From contig CAVRUJ010000001.1 of assembly GCA_963724385.1 (NCBI GenBank), forward strand, positions 1-64,000: a stretch of DNA of 64,000 bases. Direction: 5' to 3'. Every line of letters begins with the position of its first letter. Positions within the stretch are counted from its first letter, which is position 1. This document shows, piece after piece, positions 8,004-16,529 of the stretch. This DNA comes from DASXQK01 sp963724385 (GTDB taxonomy: Bacteria > Pseudomonadota > Alphaproteobacteria > Dongiales > Dongiaceae). A program made the position numbers and the translations under genes. Below the pieces are notes generated by a model. The model was given only the letters and a program-made list of their open reading frames with translations, was not told where the DNA came from and searched no databases.

Positions 8004-8497
8004 AGCGCTTCCATGTCCATGTGTCGGTGCAGGACCTGCAAGAATCGATCCGGTTCTATTCGACGCTCTTTGCCGCCGAGCCCAGCGTGGTCAAGCCGGA
8101 TTATGCGAAGTGGATGCTCGAGGATCCGCGGGTGAATTTCGCGATTTCCCAACGTGGCACTGCCGCCGGCATCGACCATCTCGGGTTTCAGGTCGAGCAC
8201 CGAGAGGAGCTGGCGCCTATAGCGGAGCGGCTCGACGCCGCCGGCCGCGAGGTGTTCGACCGCGGCGAGGCTCATTGCTGCTATGCCCACTCAGACAAGG
8301 CCTGGGTCGCTGACCCCCAGGGCATCAAGTGGGAAACCTTTTTCACATTCGGCGCCGAGACCGCCTATGGAGAGGATTCGTCCGCGGCGAACCGCGGTGA
8401 GCCAGCCGGGGTATGCTGCGGCATCGGCGACGCCGTTTCCGAGCCGAGCCCGGCGGGCGACGCCAGGCCCGCCGGTCCAGCCTGCTGTGCCGCCTGA
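8000..8497 (+). CDS. arsI: ArsI/CadI family metalloenzyme (C-As lyase-like)
   Basis: A 165-residue vicinal-oxygen-chelate (glyoxalase fold) protein beginning MKRFHVHVSVQDLQESIRFY, with IDHLGFQVE and ETFF supplying typical metal-ligand positions and the Cys pair AHCCYAHSD that defines the ArsI/CadI group. A Cys-containing tail (GVCCGIG, PACCAA) follows. Known ArsI enzymes are Fe(II)-dependent dioxygenases that cleave the carbon-arsenic bond of methylarsenite, giving As(III). GAGGAGAACAGC before ATG 8000 is a strong ribosome site. Position between arsR and arsC fits. Substrate is not provable from sequence; related proteins are annotated only as cadmium-induced. Confidence 0.82.
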   Translation: MKRFHVHVSVQDLQESIRFYSTLFAAEPSVVKPDYAKWMLEDPRVNFAISQRGTAAGIDHLGFQVEHREELAPIAERLDAAGREVFDRGEAHCCYAHSDKAWVADPQGIKWETFFTFGAETAYGEDSSAANRGEPAGVCCGIGDAVSEPSPAGDARPAGPACCAA

Positions 8498-8505
8498 GGA
8501 GAGCG

Positions 8506-9018
8506 ATGATGGCGAACAAGGTCAACAACGTCCTGTTCCTGTGCACCGGGAATTCGGCGCGCAGCATCATGGCGGAGACGCTTCTCAATCACTGGGGCAA
8601 GGGGCGCTTCCAAGCCTTCAGTGCAGGCAGCCATCCCACAGGCAGGGTGCATCCCTTCACCATCGACCTGCTGAAGAAGCTCAAGCTGCCAATCGGTGAG
8701 TTGCGCAGCAAGAGCTGGGACGAGTTTGCAGAACCCGGCGCGCCGGTGATGGACTTCGTCTTCACGGTGTGCGACCAAGCCGCGGGCGAAGTCTGTCCGG
8801 TCTGGCCCGGACAGCCGATCACGGCGCATTGGGGCTTTCCCGACCCAGCCGCGTTCGTCGGCCCCGACGTTGAGAAGCGTGCTCTTTTCGCCGACGTGTT
8901 CCGCCAGATCGAAAACCGCATCAAGATCTTCTCCGCGTTGCCGCTTGAGAAATTGAGTTGGCTGGCGATCCAACGCGAGGTGGAAAAGCTGGGCCAGCGG
9001 AGACTCGAGAAGGCCTGA
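8506..9018 (+). CDS. arsC: arsenate reductase, low-molecular-weight phosphatase type
   Basis: Reduces arsenate to arsenite using a cysteine relay and thioredoxin or a similar donor. The 170-residue protein has the P-loop CTGNSARS (catalytic Cys13), and Cys89 and Cys97 at the spacing expected for the resolving cysteines of this ArsC class. The start is ATG 8506 with GAGGAGAGCG directly upstream (the next codon but one reading is also Met); the longer upstream frame overlaps arsI and is not used. It is 8 bp downstream of arsI and ends the operon. With no ArsB or Acr3 encoded here, the arsenite product presumably leaves through the aquaporin upstream. Confidence 0.88.
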   Translation: MMANKVNNVLFLCTGNSARSIMAETLLNHWGKGRFQAFSAGSHPTGRVHPFTIDLLKKLKLPIGELRSKSWDEFAEPGAPVMDFVFTVCDQAAGEVCPVWPGQPITAHWGFPDPAAFVGPDVEKRALFADVFRQIENRIKIFSALPLEKLSWLAIQREVEKLGQRRLEKA

Positions 9019-9209
9019 GCTTCAGCCTCGAGGCTGGTCGCGTCCAGGGTCGCGCCGGATGACGATGAACAATCTTCTCTTATGCGTGAGGCGGAGCAAG
9101 CCAAGCAACTCTGGCGACTGGGCGCATGGCCGACTGTAACCCGCTCGGCGCGCGCCTGCTATGATGGCGCGATTCGGCGGTAGACGGCGGAAAGTTGAAG
9201 TCGACGGCC

Positions 9210-9824
9210 ATGCTCGATCATTTGAAGGCCAACAACCGCGCTTGGGCGGCGGGCAAGCTCTCCCGCGATCCCGGCTTCTTCCGGCGCCTCGAGCGCCAGC
9301 AGGCGCCGGAGTATCTGTGGATCGGCTGCTCGGACAGCCGGGTTCCCGCTAACGAGATCGTCGGCCTCGACCCGGGCGAGCTGTTCGTCCACCGCAACGT
9401 CGCCAATCTCGCCCCGCCGCAGGACGCCAACTACCTGTCGGTGCTGCAGTTCGCCGTGGATGTGCTCAAGGTCAGGCATATCCTGGTCGTCGGGCATTAT
9501 GGCTGCGGCGGCGTTGCCGCAGCCGTCGATGGAGTCCGGCGGGGCCTCGTGGATCACTGGCTCCATCCCATCCGCGAACTCGATCGCGAGCATCGCCACG
9601 AACTCGACGCCTTGAGCGATTTCCGCGCGCGGCTCGATCGCCTGTGCGAGCTCAACGTCGTCCAGCAAGTGCGCAATGTCGCTTCCGATGTGTTCGTCCG
9701 GGAAGCCTGGGCCCGCGCGCAGGAGCTCCAGGTCCATGGTTGGGTCTATTCGATAGCCGACGGGCTGGTGAAAGACCTCGGGATCGCGGTCAGCCGCCCT
9801 GAGGAGATCGAGCTTCTGCGTTAG
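9210..9824 (+). CDS. beta-class carbonic anhydrase
   Basis: Zinc enzyme interconverting CO2 and bicarbonate in the cytoplasm. The 204-residue protein carries the complete zinc site: CSDSR (Cys40, Asp42, Arg44 of the dyad) and HYGCGG (His96, Cys99). The conserved FVHRNVANL and the C-terminal GWVYSIADG are present. ATG 9210 is chosen; a TTG at 9195 in the same frame would add five residues and cannot be excluded. It follows the ars operon by about 190 bp on the same strand, with no obvious functional link. Known relatives of this length are the Can-type enzymes. Confidence 0.95.
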   Translation: MLDHLKANNRAWAAGKLSRDPGFFRRLERQQAPEYLWIGCSDSRVPANEIVGLDPGELFVHRNVANLAPPQDANYLSVLQFAVDVLKVRHILVVGHYGCGGVAAAVDGVRRGLVDHWLHPIRELDREHRHELDALSDFRARLDRLCELNVVQQVRNVASDVFVREAWARAQELQVHGWVYSIADGLVKDLGIAVSRPEEIELLR

Positions 9825-10553
9825 TTCGGCGAAACGCGAAGTGCGCGGATCACCACAGTGAATGTCGGAGTCATAGAACCGTTGGCGGGGTGAATCGCGG
9901 CAAGCCCAGGGTAACTCAAATCTTTGAATCGTTCATTGGGGCCTGGGTCCTTGGCCAACAGTTTTCCGCCGGAGAGGTCGATAACCTATTGAAATCAAGT
10001 TCAAAAGAATAAAGAGCAGGATGCGGCCGTCGGGGCTGACTCGCACCCCACGAGGTCACCGAATGGCCGTTCGGTAAAGGTGGTTGCCGGCGCAGAATTT
10101 GAACCTGCCCGAGCAGGTCGGATGGCGCCGATCTCTAAATGGTGTCTTGATTGTCAATCAGGCCACACTCTGGGATCCGTACTTCGGGCAAGACATCAGC
10201 TTCAGGAGCGTGCCCGCCGAGTGAATTGTCTAGCTTCTTGATAAGGTCCGCTGGCTTGCCCTGCAGCGCTGCGATGCATTATTGCGAAACGCCCGCAGAG
10301 TCCGCTGTCGGGTATCTATGGTCGATCTTTCTGGTCAAGACGCGGTTGCGGCGTCCGCTGAAGCACACGACCCATGTCGTACGGATCCTGTTTAGACGGG
10401 CACTTGGAGTTCTGAGCCGAATTGTGCGCCAGCTTGGAACTCGTTGGCGTGGCAAAAGCTTGTGAAGTCGCATCTTAGACAAAATTGGGCGCCAAGTTGC
10501 GGGGCGCGAGTTCGGGCGATCGTCCCGCCCAACGTGAGCGGGACCACTGTCCG
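9825..10553. other. 729-bp stretch without a supported gene
   Basis: Open frames here (for example 10151-10465 on the plus strand) start with rare codons, have no ribosome site, show no family motif and have a composition unlike neighbouring genes. The segment is less GC-rich in places (around 9900-10020). It may hold promoters or vestigial DNA at the end of the minus-strand operon. No terminator, tRNA or repeat was recognised. Confidence 0.4.
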
Positions 10554-11402
10554 TCAGATGTGCTCGCCAACGCCTCGCCTTCGGAGTATCGCGTCATAGT
10601 GCTCCGCGGCGCCGGCACGGGAAACTTCGACAAAGCCGTCTTCAGCCAGCATGCATAGAAGCTTCGCACGTGTATCCGGCCCCAGGTTTCTCTCGGATAC
10701 CTCGATGAGGATTTCCTCGATCGCGCCATAGAAGCGGCACTTCCGCAACGTTGCGATAACTTCGGCCTCGGATCCTTCAACGTCGATCTTCGCGACGATC
10801 CCAGCCCCTGTTCCCGGCAGAAGGTCGTCCAGCATTGCGGCCGAGATCACCGGCGCGTCGACGGATCCCTTATCACGCGAAACGACGCGCGACAGGCCCG
10901 AGTGGTGTCGGTCGAAGGTGAGATGGACAATCGGATCCAAGGTTCCGGCAACGGCGCCCCTGATCGCGACCACGTTCCATGCTCTGTTGCGCCGGATATT
11001 GGCTTGCAAGTTGCCATAGACCTTCGGCAGGGGCTCGATCGCTATGACCCGCTCGCATCGGGGATTGGCCGCGGCGAGAATGCTGAACAGACCGAGATTG
11101 GCCCCGATGTCCAGGAACTGGAACCGACGGTCCCGGTTCGCAATAGCGTCCGAGAGGAAGCGCCCATAGCCTTGAACGCAAAGGACAAATGTTCTGTCGC
11201 CGGGGGTGTTCAGGAAGGAGGGCCCATAGCAGGAGCGAACGTAGGCGAGACGATCGGCCAATTCGGTGGGCGCCCTCCAGCCTGGGAGCATCGATCCCAC
11301 CGATCGCGCGACCCGGGCGGTCCAGGCCCGCAGCCGATAGCGACGCCCGAGTGACGCCTTCATTCGCCCGAAAATCGTCCGGCGGCCGTGGCGATGCATC
11401 AC
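10554..11402 (-). CDS. FkbM family methyltransferase
   Basis: A 282-residue SAM-dependent methyltransferase of the FkbM group, which O-methylates sugars or other small acceptors. The SAM site reads QFLDIGANLGLFSILAA, followed by the acidic loop VIAIEPLPKVYGNLQANI; the characteristic FkbM segment IVAKIDVEGSEAEVIATL lies in the C-terminal half. The start is GTG 11402 or the ATG one codon later; a Met 13 codons in is another option. It is the last gene of the five-gene minus-strand operon, 11 bp after the GT2 gene, so it may methylate a sugar placed by those glycosyltransferases. The acceptor is unknown. Confidence 0.88.
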   Translation of the reverse strand: MMHRHGRRTIFGRMKASLGRRYRLRAWTARVARSVGSMLPGWRAPTELADRLAYVRSCYGPSFLNTPGDRTFVLCVQGYGRFLSDAIANRDRRFQFLDIGANLGLFSILAAANPRCERVIAIEPLPKVYGNLQANIRRNRAWNVVAIRGAVAGTLDPIVHLTFDRHHSGLSRVVSRDKGSVDAPVISAAMLDDLLPGTGAGIVAKIDVEGSEAEVIATLRKCRFYGAIEEILIEVSERNLGPDTRAKLLCMLAEDGFVEVSRAGAAEHYDAILRRRGVGEHI

Positions 11403-11413
11403 TTCCGGGCGTG

Positions 11414-12106
11414 TCAGCCCGAGCCGGCCTGGCCTGGCCGGCGCTTCCTGCGCTCCAGTGCCGCGTGGACGGCAGCGAGATATCCCCGCCTGCCCTCCGC
11501 GCCGACGTTGTAGGAAAGGCTCCCGCGCCGGATGCGGCGCAAGGCCAACACCTTTTCAATCATGGTATGGCGGTGACCGAGATCCCGGCTGCGCGCTAAC
11601 CAGTCGATGACCTCGCCCAGGCGACCGGGCAGATCGATGAAATCGCCGACCTCGCGGGCCGCCTCGGTCCGGAACAGCATGGTGGTGCGTGTCCACAGCG
11701 GCCGCACGGGCCCTTCGCCGTCCAATCTGGGCGGCTCGCCGTCGCGGAACAGCCGCGCCAGGCTAAGAACTCCAGCGACCCCCGGGTCGGATTCGAGAAG
11801 GGCGGCCTGGCTGGCGATCTTGTGGGGCAGCCAAAGATCATCGGCATCGAGCGTGGCGACGAACGGGGCCTTCACGCGGCGCACGCCGTCTGTCGTAGCC
11901 GCACCTGGACCGCCGTTCTCTCGCCTGACCACAACGATTTCCTTGCCCATGCCGCAAGCCAGCGCAGCGGTCTCGTCGCGGGAGCCGTCGTCGACGACGA
12001 TGATTTCCGCCGGCGCAAGGCTCTGGGCGAGGATCGATCCGATCGCGTCGCCGATGGTCGCGGCGGCATTGTAGGCTGGGATGACCGCGGAATAGGTGAA
12101 GCTCAC
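11414..12106 (-). CDS. GT2 family glycosyltransferase (short form)
   Basis: A 230-residue GT-A fold transferase with no membrane segment. It begins YSAVIPAYNAAATIGDAIGS, has the nucleotide-binding IIVVDDGSRDET and the metal-binding DxD-type ATLDADDLWLPHK. Length is short for GT2, and the C-terminal part (GEVIDWLARSRDLGHRHTMI) closely resembles that of the GT2 at 42176-42868 (GEFIGWLARARDLG), marking a separate subfamily. Translation starts at GTG 12106, overlapping the upstream stop (GTGA). The partners, a PqqD-like protein and an HPr-kinase-like ATPase, suggest a peptide-linked product, but donor and acceptor are unknown. Confidence 0.88.
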   Translation of the reverse strand: MSFTYSAVIPAYNAAATIGDAIGSILAQSLAPAEIIVVDDGSRDETAALACGMGKEIVVVRRENGGPGAATTDGVRRVKAPFVATLDADDLWLPHKIASQAALLESDPGVAGVLSLARLFRDGEPPRLDGEGPVRPLWTRTTMLFRTEAAREVGDFIDLPGRLGEVIDWLARSRDLGHRHTMIEKVLALRRIRRGSLSYNVGAEGRRGYLAAVHAALERRKRRPGQAGSG

Positions 12107-12867
12107 GGCCCGGCGCCCTTGCCGTCCTCATCGCGACGCAGAAAGAGCTGGGCGAAGATTGGAGGAATGGCGCGCCCCTGTTTCAGGCGATTGCGTGCCG
12201 CCCATTTGAGGGTGGCCAGCATGAATTCCCGCTGCATCTCGGCGACGTTCAACGTTACGTTGGCATCGTGGCGCCGGTAATAGGCCCCAATCCCGTCGTC
12301 GAGCACCAAGTTAAACTTCTGCTCGATCACCCGCAGCACGAAATCGCTGTCGTCCCCTTGTCTGAAGCTCTCGTCGAACCGGCCAACCTCGTCGATGACC
12401 GCCCGTCGATACATCGAGGACTGGAGATAGGGTCCGCGGACAAGCTTCGTCGGGCTTCCCGCCGCTGGCGCCAGGGCGATGTCATCGAACTGGGTGAACA
12501 TCTCGATGACGCCGTAGAGTACGTCGATCGTTGGGTCCTGGACCAGCAGGGAACGCTGCCGCGCGATCCGTTTCGGATAGGAAACGTCGTCCGCGTCCAG
12601 AAACGTCACGAACGCGCATTCGTCCCGGATGGCGTCCAGGCCCGTGTTGCGTGCCGAGGCGATTCCCTTGCGCGGATTTTGGAGGAGGCGCAGCTGCGGA
12701 TTCTCGCTGGCAAGGTCCCCGACGATCGCGCGCGTCCGATCGGTCGAGCCGTCGTCGATCACGATGATGTCGAGATTGACGGCATCCCGCTCGCGCAGCA
12801 GCGAGCGGATGGCGGCGGCAATGAACCGGTCGGCGTTCAGTGCCGGCATAATCACGCTAACCGGCAC
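12103..12867 (-). CDS. GT2 family glycosyltransferase
   Basis: A 254-residue GT-A fold protein: VSVIMPALNADRFIAAAIRS at the N-terminus, IIVIDDGSTDRTRAI for nucleotide binding, and the acidic motif TFLDADDVSYPKRIA. Later FDESFRQGDDSDFVLRV gives the ED-like catalytic-base region. GTG 12867 is the start, with GAGGAG seven bases upstream. It overlaps the HPr-kinase-like gene by 16 bp and the next GT2 by 4 bp, so all three are translationally coupled. No membrane helix is visible, so it acts in the cytoplasm. The sugar it transfers cannot be read from the sequence. Confidence 0.88.
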   Translation of the reverse strand: MPVSVIMPALNADRFIAAAIRSLLRERDAVNLDIIVIDDGSTDRTRAIVGDLASENPQLRLLQNPRKGIASARNTGLDAIRDECAFVTFLDADDVSYPKRIARQRSLLVQDPTIDVLYGVIEMFTQFDDIALAPAAGSPTKLVRGPYLQSSMYRRAVIDEVGRFDESFRQGDDSDFVLRVIEQKFNLVLDDGIGAYYRRHDANVTLNVAEMQREFMLATLKWAARNRLKQGRAIPPIFAQLFLRRDEDGKGAGP

Positions 12868-13949
12868 GCCAAGCTCCTCGCGAGGAAGGATGCGATCGCC
12901 GCGGCGATCTCTGCCGGATCCTGTGAGAGCCTCACCCGGTAGGCCGGGAGCCGCTTGGCGAGTTGGGCAAAGAAGCGATAGCCCTCCGCTGCGTCGCCGG
13001 GTAACTGGAAGACCGCCGACGGCGCCAGGGCCAGAGCCGCGCTTTGGGCCGCGACTTTCTCGAACGATGTATGTGTGGCGCGGGCGACCTCGGGGATCAG
13101 CAGCGCGTCGATCTCCATCCGATCGGCCAGTGGCCGGCCGGTGATCTCTGCGGCATCCAGTTCGATCTTGCCCCGCCAGTTGATCTGGGCAGGACCGAGA
13201 GCCTCGGGCGCGGCACCGGCCCGCAACAGCCAGTCGCTATCCTGCTTCAGGGTCTTGAACAGCGAGTGGGCCGTCACCGCGGTGCCATCGTCTTCCACAA
13301 GGACGTAATCGTCCCCGGCGCTGTCCAATCCGTTCAAGAGTCCGGCAAGCGTCGTCGCGGATTTCCCCGAACCGCTCGGGCCCACGATGAGCACCCCTCT
13401 GCCTTCGGACCCGAGGGTCGCGGAATGCGTGAGGCGCCGGCCAGCTGCGGCATAGGCCCAGTGCAGGAATAGTCGCAGCGGCGAGGCCAGCTCCCACGGC
13501 GGAATGCCCAATGCGCTCGGCAGACACTGAACTCCAACGTCGGCGTGAGGCTCATAGATCTGCCAAGATGGTGCATCGTGGTGGTAGAAGCCCCGCAAGC
13601 CGCCGGCGGCAAGGATCTGGTCAAACTCCCAGGACGAGAAACCCGCCCCCTCATCCCATTTGGCCGGCGGCGCCCATCCCTTCAGCTCCGCATCCAGGGC
13701 GTGGATCTCCGCCCGCGCTTTGGCCGGTTCCGAGTTTTGGCGCTCGAATAGCCGCGCCTTGCACAGCTGTGCGAAGCGCTCATTTGCAAACCACACGGTC
13801 ATATCAAGCCGCGGCAACCGGAAGACATGTCGCAGCAGCCTTGTCTTGGGAAAGTCGCGCGCGGCTTCGAGCCGATCCCTGGCATAGTCCTGCAGGCAGG
13901 CCACCGAGACGGTCGGCCCGGACGGCCCAGCCAATGCCTCATCCCTCAC
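12852..13949 (-). CDS. HPr-kinase-like P-loop ATPase paired with PqqD protein
   Basis: A protein of 365 residues (from GTG 13949) with a Walker A motif GPSGSGKS at residues 190-197 in the context GVLIVGPSGSGKSATTLAGL, then DDYVLVEDDG resembling the Walker B/HPrK region. The N-terminal 180 residues contain a domain with aromatic-rich segments (WEFDQILAAGG, FYHHDAPSWQIY). Such HprK-related kinases occur beside PqqD-like proteins in RiPP-like and uncharacterised loci; the lasso-peptide relatives phosphorylate precursor peptides. The GTG start overlaps the PqqD stop (GTGA); a TTG at 13973 is the alternative. No HPr-type partner is encoded nearby. Substrate unknown. Confidence 0.75.
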   Translation of the reverse strand: MRDEALAGPSGPTVSVACLQDYARDRLEAARDFPKTRLLRHVFRLPRLDMTVWFANERFAQLCKARLFERQNSEPAKARAEIHALDAELKGWAPPAKWDEGAGFSSWEFDQILAAGGLRGFYHHDAPSWQIYEPHADVGVQCLPSALGIPPWELASPLRLFLHWAYAAAGRRLTHSATLGSEGRGVLIVGPSGSGKSATTLAGLLNGLDSAGDDYVLVEDDGTAVTAHSLFKTLKQDSDWLLRAGAAPEALGPAQINWRGKIELDAAEITGRPLADRMEIDALLIPEVARATHTSFEKVAAQSAALALAPSAVFQLPGDAAEGYRFFAQLAKRLPAYRVRLSQDPAEIAAAIASFLARSLACRLA

Positions 13950-14368
13950 GGCTGCCGGCGCAGCGTTGGCCAACCCGCTTGCTCGTCAACGTCATGGATG
14001 GGGTCGGAATAGATCAGCTCCGCCAGGTCGTCGTAGACTTTGATCTCCGGGCCGCCCGATGACCAGATCTCGGCGATGAGGGCGCTCGGCGCGCCGTCGT
14101 CGGCGATATCGACACGGACCAGATTCAACTCCACCAAGCGCTGCAGGAAGGCTGCGGCTTGATCCACTAGTTCGGGTCGCTTTGCCCGGATACTGTCCAG
14201 AATCACGGCCGGCCGGTGCCCGGCGAGAAGCAGGGTCCAAATCGGCGCCGCGATGCCGGCGAGGCTGAAGTAATGCCCATTGGCGAGGTTGAGCATGACG
14301 ATCTCGCCGTCGAAGTCCTCCGAAACGACGTCGGGAGAGTTGATTGCGTAACGAGAGGAAATATTCAC
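13946..14368 (-). CDS. PqqD family peptide-binding protein
   Basis: A 140-residue protein with a PqqD-type domain (RiPP recognition element fold) at about residues 10-90: DVVSEDFDGEIVMLNLANG, HYFSLAGIAAPIWTLL and a winged-helix-like second half. A 50-residue tail ends with VYDDLAELIYSDPIHDVDEQ followed by AGWP, a tail seen in PqqD proteins encoded beside HprK-like kinases. In known RiPP systems this domain binds the leader peptide and presents it to modifying enzymes. The start is GTG 14368. It is first in the operon, with a 140-bp divergent promoter region upstream. No short precursor gene was found nearby, so the bound peptide is unknown. Confidence 0.78.
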   Translation of the reverse strand: MNISSRYAINSPDVVSEDFDGEIVMLNLANGHYFSLAGIAAPIWTLLLAGHRPAVILDSIRAKRPELVDQAAAFLQRLVELNLVRVDIADDGAPSALIAEIWSSGGPEIKVYDDLAELIYSDPIHDVDEQAGWPTLRRQP

Positions 14369-14507
14369 GGTTCGCCCACATGTCGGAATTCCGCAGAATG
14401 CGCAGCAAAGGCTACATTACCGGCTCAGCGGCCGCAACGGGAGCACGGGCGACAAGGTCCCATGGCCGTGTTGCGGACCATCGGATGCATGCGCATCTTC
14501 GACTAGA

Positions 14508-15746
14508 ATGATCGCGATGACGGGCGCCGGACTTCAGGAATCGAGTCCTCCCAAGCTGCTTCGTGACCTAGGATTTGTTGCGCCCGGCCCGGACGAGGAG
14601 GCAAGGGCGCTGGGCAGCGAGGTGCCTGTAACGCCAAGCGAACCCCGCGCGACGCCGGAAGACCTCCGAGTCCCCGCGGCTGTTCTCAGCGGCGATCCCT
14701 TGATCTCCTATTCCGGTATGATTCCCGGCGCATGCCTGGGCGTTGCGAGCATCCTTGACAATCGTCTCCGGGCCAGGCCGGCCTGGTTTCTGCTCTCGCC
14801 GGCCTGGTCGATTGAGAGCGAGCAGCTCGCAGGAGAGATTCGTGCGCGGGCGATACGCCATCGCCGGTTGAACCCGACGCATCGGTTCATCTTCGTTTGC
14901 AACACCCCTGAAGAAGCGACCCTGATGCAAAGCCATCACGAGGCTGCGTTCTTCTACAACAAGACCGCCAACACGCCGGAGACGATATTCCGGCCCCTCC
15001 CTGATACGCCGGATGTCTTCGACGCCGTCTACAATGCGCAGCTTTCGCTCTGGAAACGCCACGAGTTGAGCGCCGAAGTCAGGCGCTGCGCCTTCCTTTG
15101 CTACGTGGACTGTTCGGCGCCGAACTGGGACGCCATGCGCGAATCGATCCTCAGGCGGCACGCCCGCATTCCGGGCCATGTCTTCATCAACGCCTTCGAC
15201 AAGGCGAATCTGCCCATCCGCCTTGCGCCATCGGAGGTCAACCGAGAACTGAACCGCGCCCGGGTCGGTCTTTGCCTCTCGTCGGTAGAGGGGGCGATGT
15301 TCGCCAGCGCAGAGTATCTCTTGGCCGGTTTGCCGATCGTAACGACGCCAAGCAAGGGTGGACGACATGTTTATCACGATCCGGAATATTGTTGGACTGT
15401 CCCAGCCGATCCGCGATCGGTGGCCGAAGCCGTTCACGCGCTCGGCGCTAAGGAAATTCCACGCGCCTACATTCGCGAACGGACGCTCCGGCGGCTCGCG
15501 CGAGACCGCGAGCGTTTCCTCGGACTGATCGACGGCATCCTGGAAGAGGTCGGCTCGCAGCGTCGGCTCGAACGGCCATGGCCCTTTCGCAAGGCGGTGA
15601 CCATGGAATGGCTAGCCGCGACGGACGCCGTGGACCGTGCGGCATTCCCCCTCGTCGACGGCTTTGGCAGGCCCGAAAAGGGCCTCGTTCCATGGCGCTT
15701 GCGCCGCAAGTTGCTGGCATTGCAGCGGCCTCGGGCGGGCGGGTGA
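14508..15746 (+). CDS. glycosyltransferase-like protein (GT4-type C-terminus)
   Basis: A 412-residue protein divergent from the PqqD operon. The N-terminal half shows no recognised motif. The C-terminal half has a GT-B style donor site, LSSVEGAMFASAEYLLAGLP followed by IVTTPSKGGR, where the glutamate and the later glycine-proline are typical of GT4 transferases, and then DPRSVAEAVHAL. No signal peptide is seen. The start ATG 14508 or the near ATG 14517 are both possible; neither has a strong ribosome site. Sharing a promoter region with the PqqD/HprK/GT2/FkbM operon suggests the same pathway. It is divergent enough that the fold call is moderate. Confidence 0.6.
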   Translation: MIAMTGAGLQESSPPKLLRDLGFVAPGPDEEARALGSEVPVTPSEPRATPEDLRVPAAVLSGDPLISYSGMIPGACLGVASILDNRLRARPAWFLLSPAWSIESEQLAGEIRARAIRHRRLNPTHRFIFVCNTPEEATLMQSHHEAAFFYNKTANTPETIFRPLPDTPDVFDAVYNAQLSLWKRHELSAEVRRCAFLCYVDCSAPNWDAMRESILRRHARIPGHVFINAFDKANLPIRLAPSEVNRELNRARVGLCLSSVEGAMFASAEYLLAGLPIVTTPSKGGRHVYHDPEYCWTVPADPRSVAEAVHALGAKEIPRAYIRERTLRRLARDRERFLGLIDGILEEVGSQRRLERPWPFRKAVTMEWLAATDAVDRAAFPLVDGFGRPEKGLVPWRLRRKLLALQRPRAGG

Positions 15747-15982
15747 CACGCGGCAGCTTTGTCTGGTGGCGGAGTCTGTTGACCTGACCGCCGAATTTCA
15801 TCCGCGGACGGGCAGAATCCGTCCGCCATTTGGGCCCCGTGGGCTCGCTGATGCAACGGGACGGGCAGCGAAGCCTCTTGCCTCGCGGCGCGGCTGGTCC
15901 AGAATTCGACCGGGAGTCGCAACGCAACCTTGCCCCGAGGCAGGTTCCGCCTCGGGTCCAAACATCAGAGGGAGATGGACAC

Positions 15983-16480
15983 ATGCGTAGATCGATGAGA
16001 TTGGCGCCGGGCGCGCTTGCGCTCGCCGCCTGCCTGGCGCTCGCGGCCTGCAATTCGGAAGGCGGCATCGGCGAGATGAGCTCCGGTGAAACGGCCGGCA
16101 CAGGCCTCGGCGCGGTCGGCGGCGGGCTGATCGGCTATGCCATCACAGGCGGACCGGTCGGCGTCATTCTCGGCGCGGCGGCCGGCGGGCTCGTCGGCAA
16201 TCGCCTGGGCAATGCCCTGGAAGGGGACGAGCAGACGGCCGCGGGCCAGGCGGCCGCCCGCGCGGCGGAAGCCAACGAGGGCACCGTCATCACCTGGCGC
16301 AAGACGGATGCCCTGTGGCAGACGGAAGCCCAGGGAACGGCTTCGCCCAGGGGCGGCTTCGTCACCGACAGCAGCGGCCGCACTTGCCGCTACGTCTACG
16401 AGACCACGATCAAGAACAGCCAGCAGACCGACGATACGGTGAAGCTCTGCAAGGGTTCCTCGGGCTGGGTCGCAGGCTGA
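15983..16480 (+). CDS. glycine-zipper outer-membrane lipoprotein (17-kDa antigen-like)
   Basis: A 165-residue lipoprotein: signal peptide with lipobox LAAC (lipidated Cys23), then a glycine-zipper segment (GTGLGAVGGGLIGYAITGG and GVILGAAAGGLVGNRLGN) of the Rick_17kDa/2TM type that inserts in or spans the outer membrane. The C-terminal domain TCRYVYETTIKNSQQTDD resembles the beta-structured domain of surface antigens. ATG 15983 follows GGGAG at the right distance. It is monocistronic, 230 bp after the glycosyltransferase; a promoter probably lies in that gap. Role: envelope integrity; exact function unknown. Confidence 0.82.
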   Translation: MRRSMRLAPGALALAACLALAACNSEGGIGEMSSGETAGTGLGAVGGGLIGYAITGGPVGVILGAAAGGLVGNRLGNALEGDEQTAAGQAAARAAEANEGTVITWRKTDALWQTEAQGTASPRGGFVTDSSGRTCRYVYETTIKNSQQTDDTVKLCKGSSGWVAG

Positions 16481-16529
16481 GGCGGGGTGGCCGGCGATAG
16501 CCGGCGCCGCCTTCGGGCGGAGATGCGTC

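Noticed and set aside
10151..10465. 104-codon ORF in the 9.8-10.5 kb gap
   Set aside because: TTG start, no ribosome site, no motif and unusual composition; not supported as a gene.
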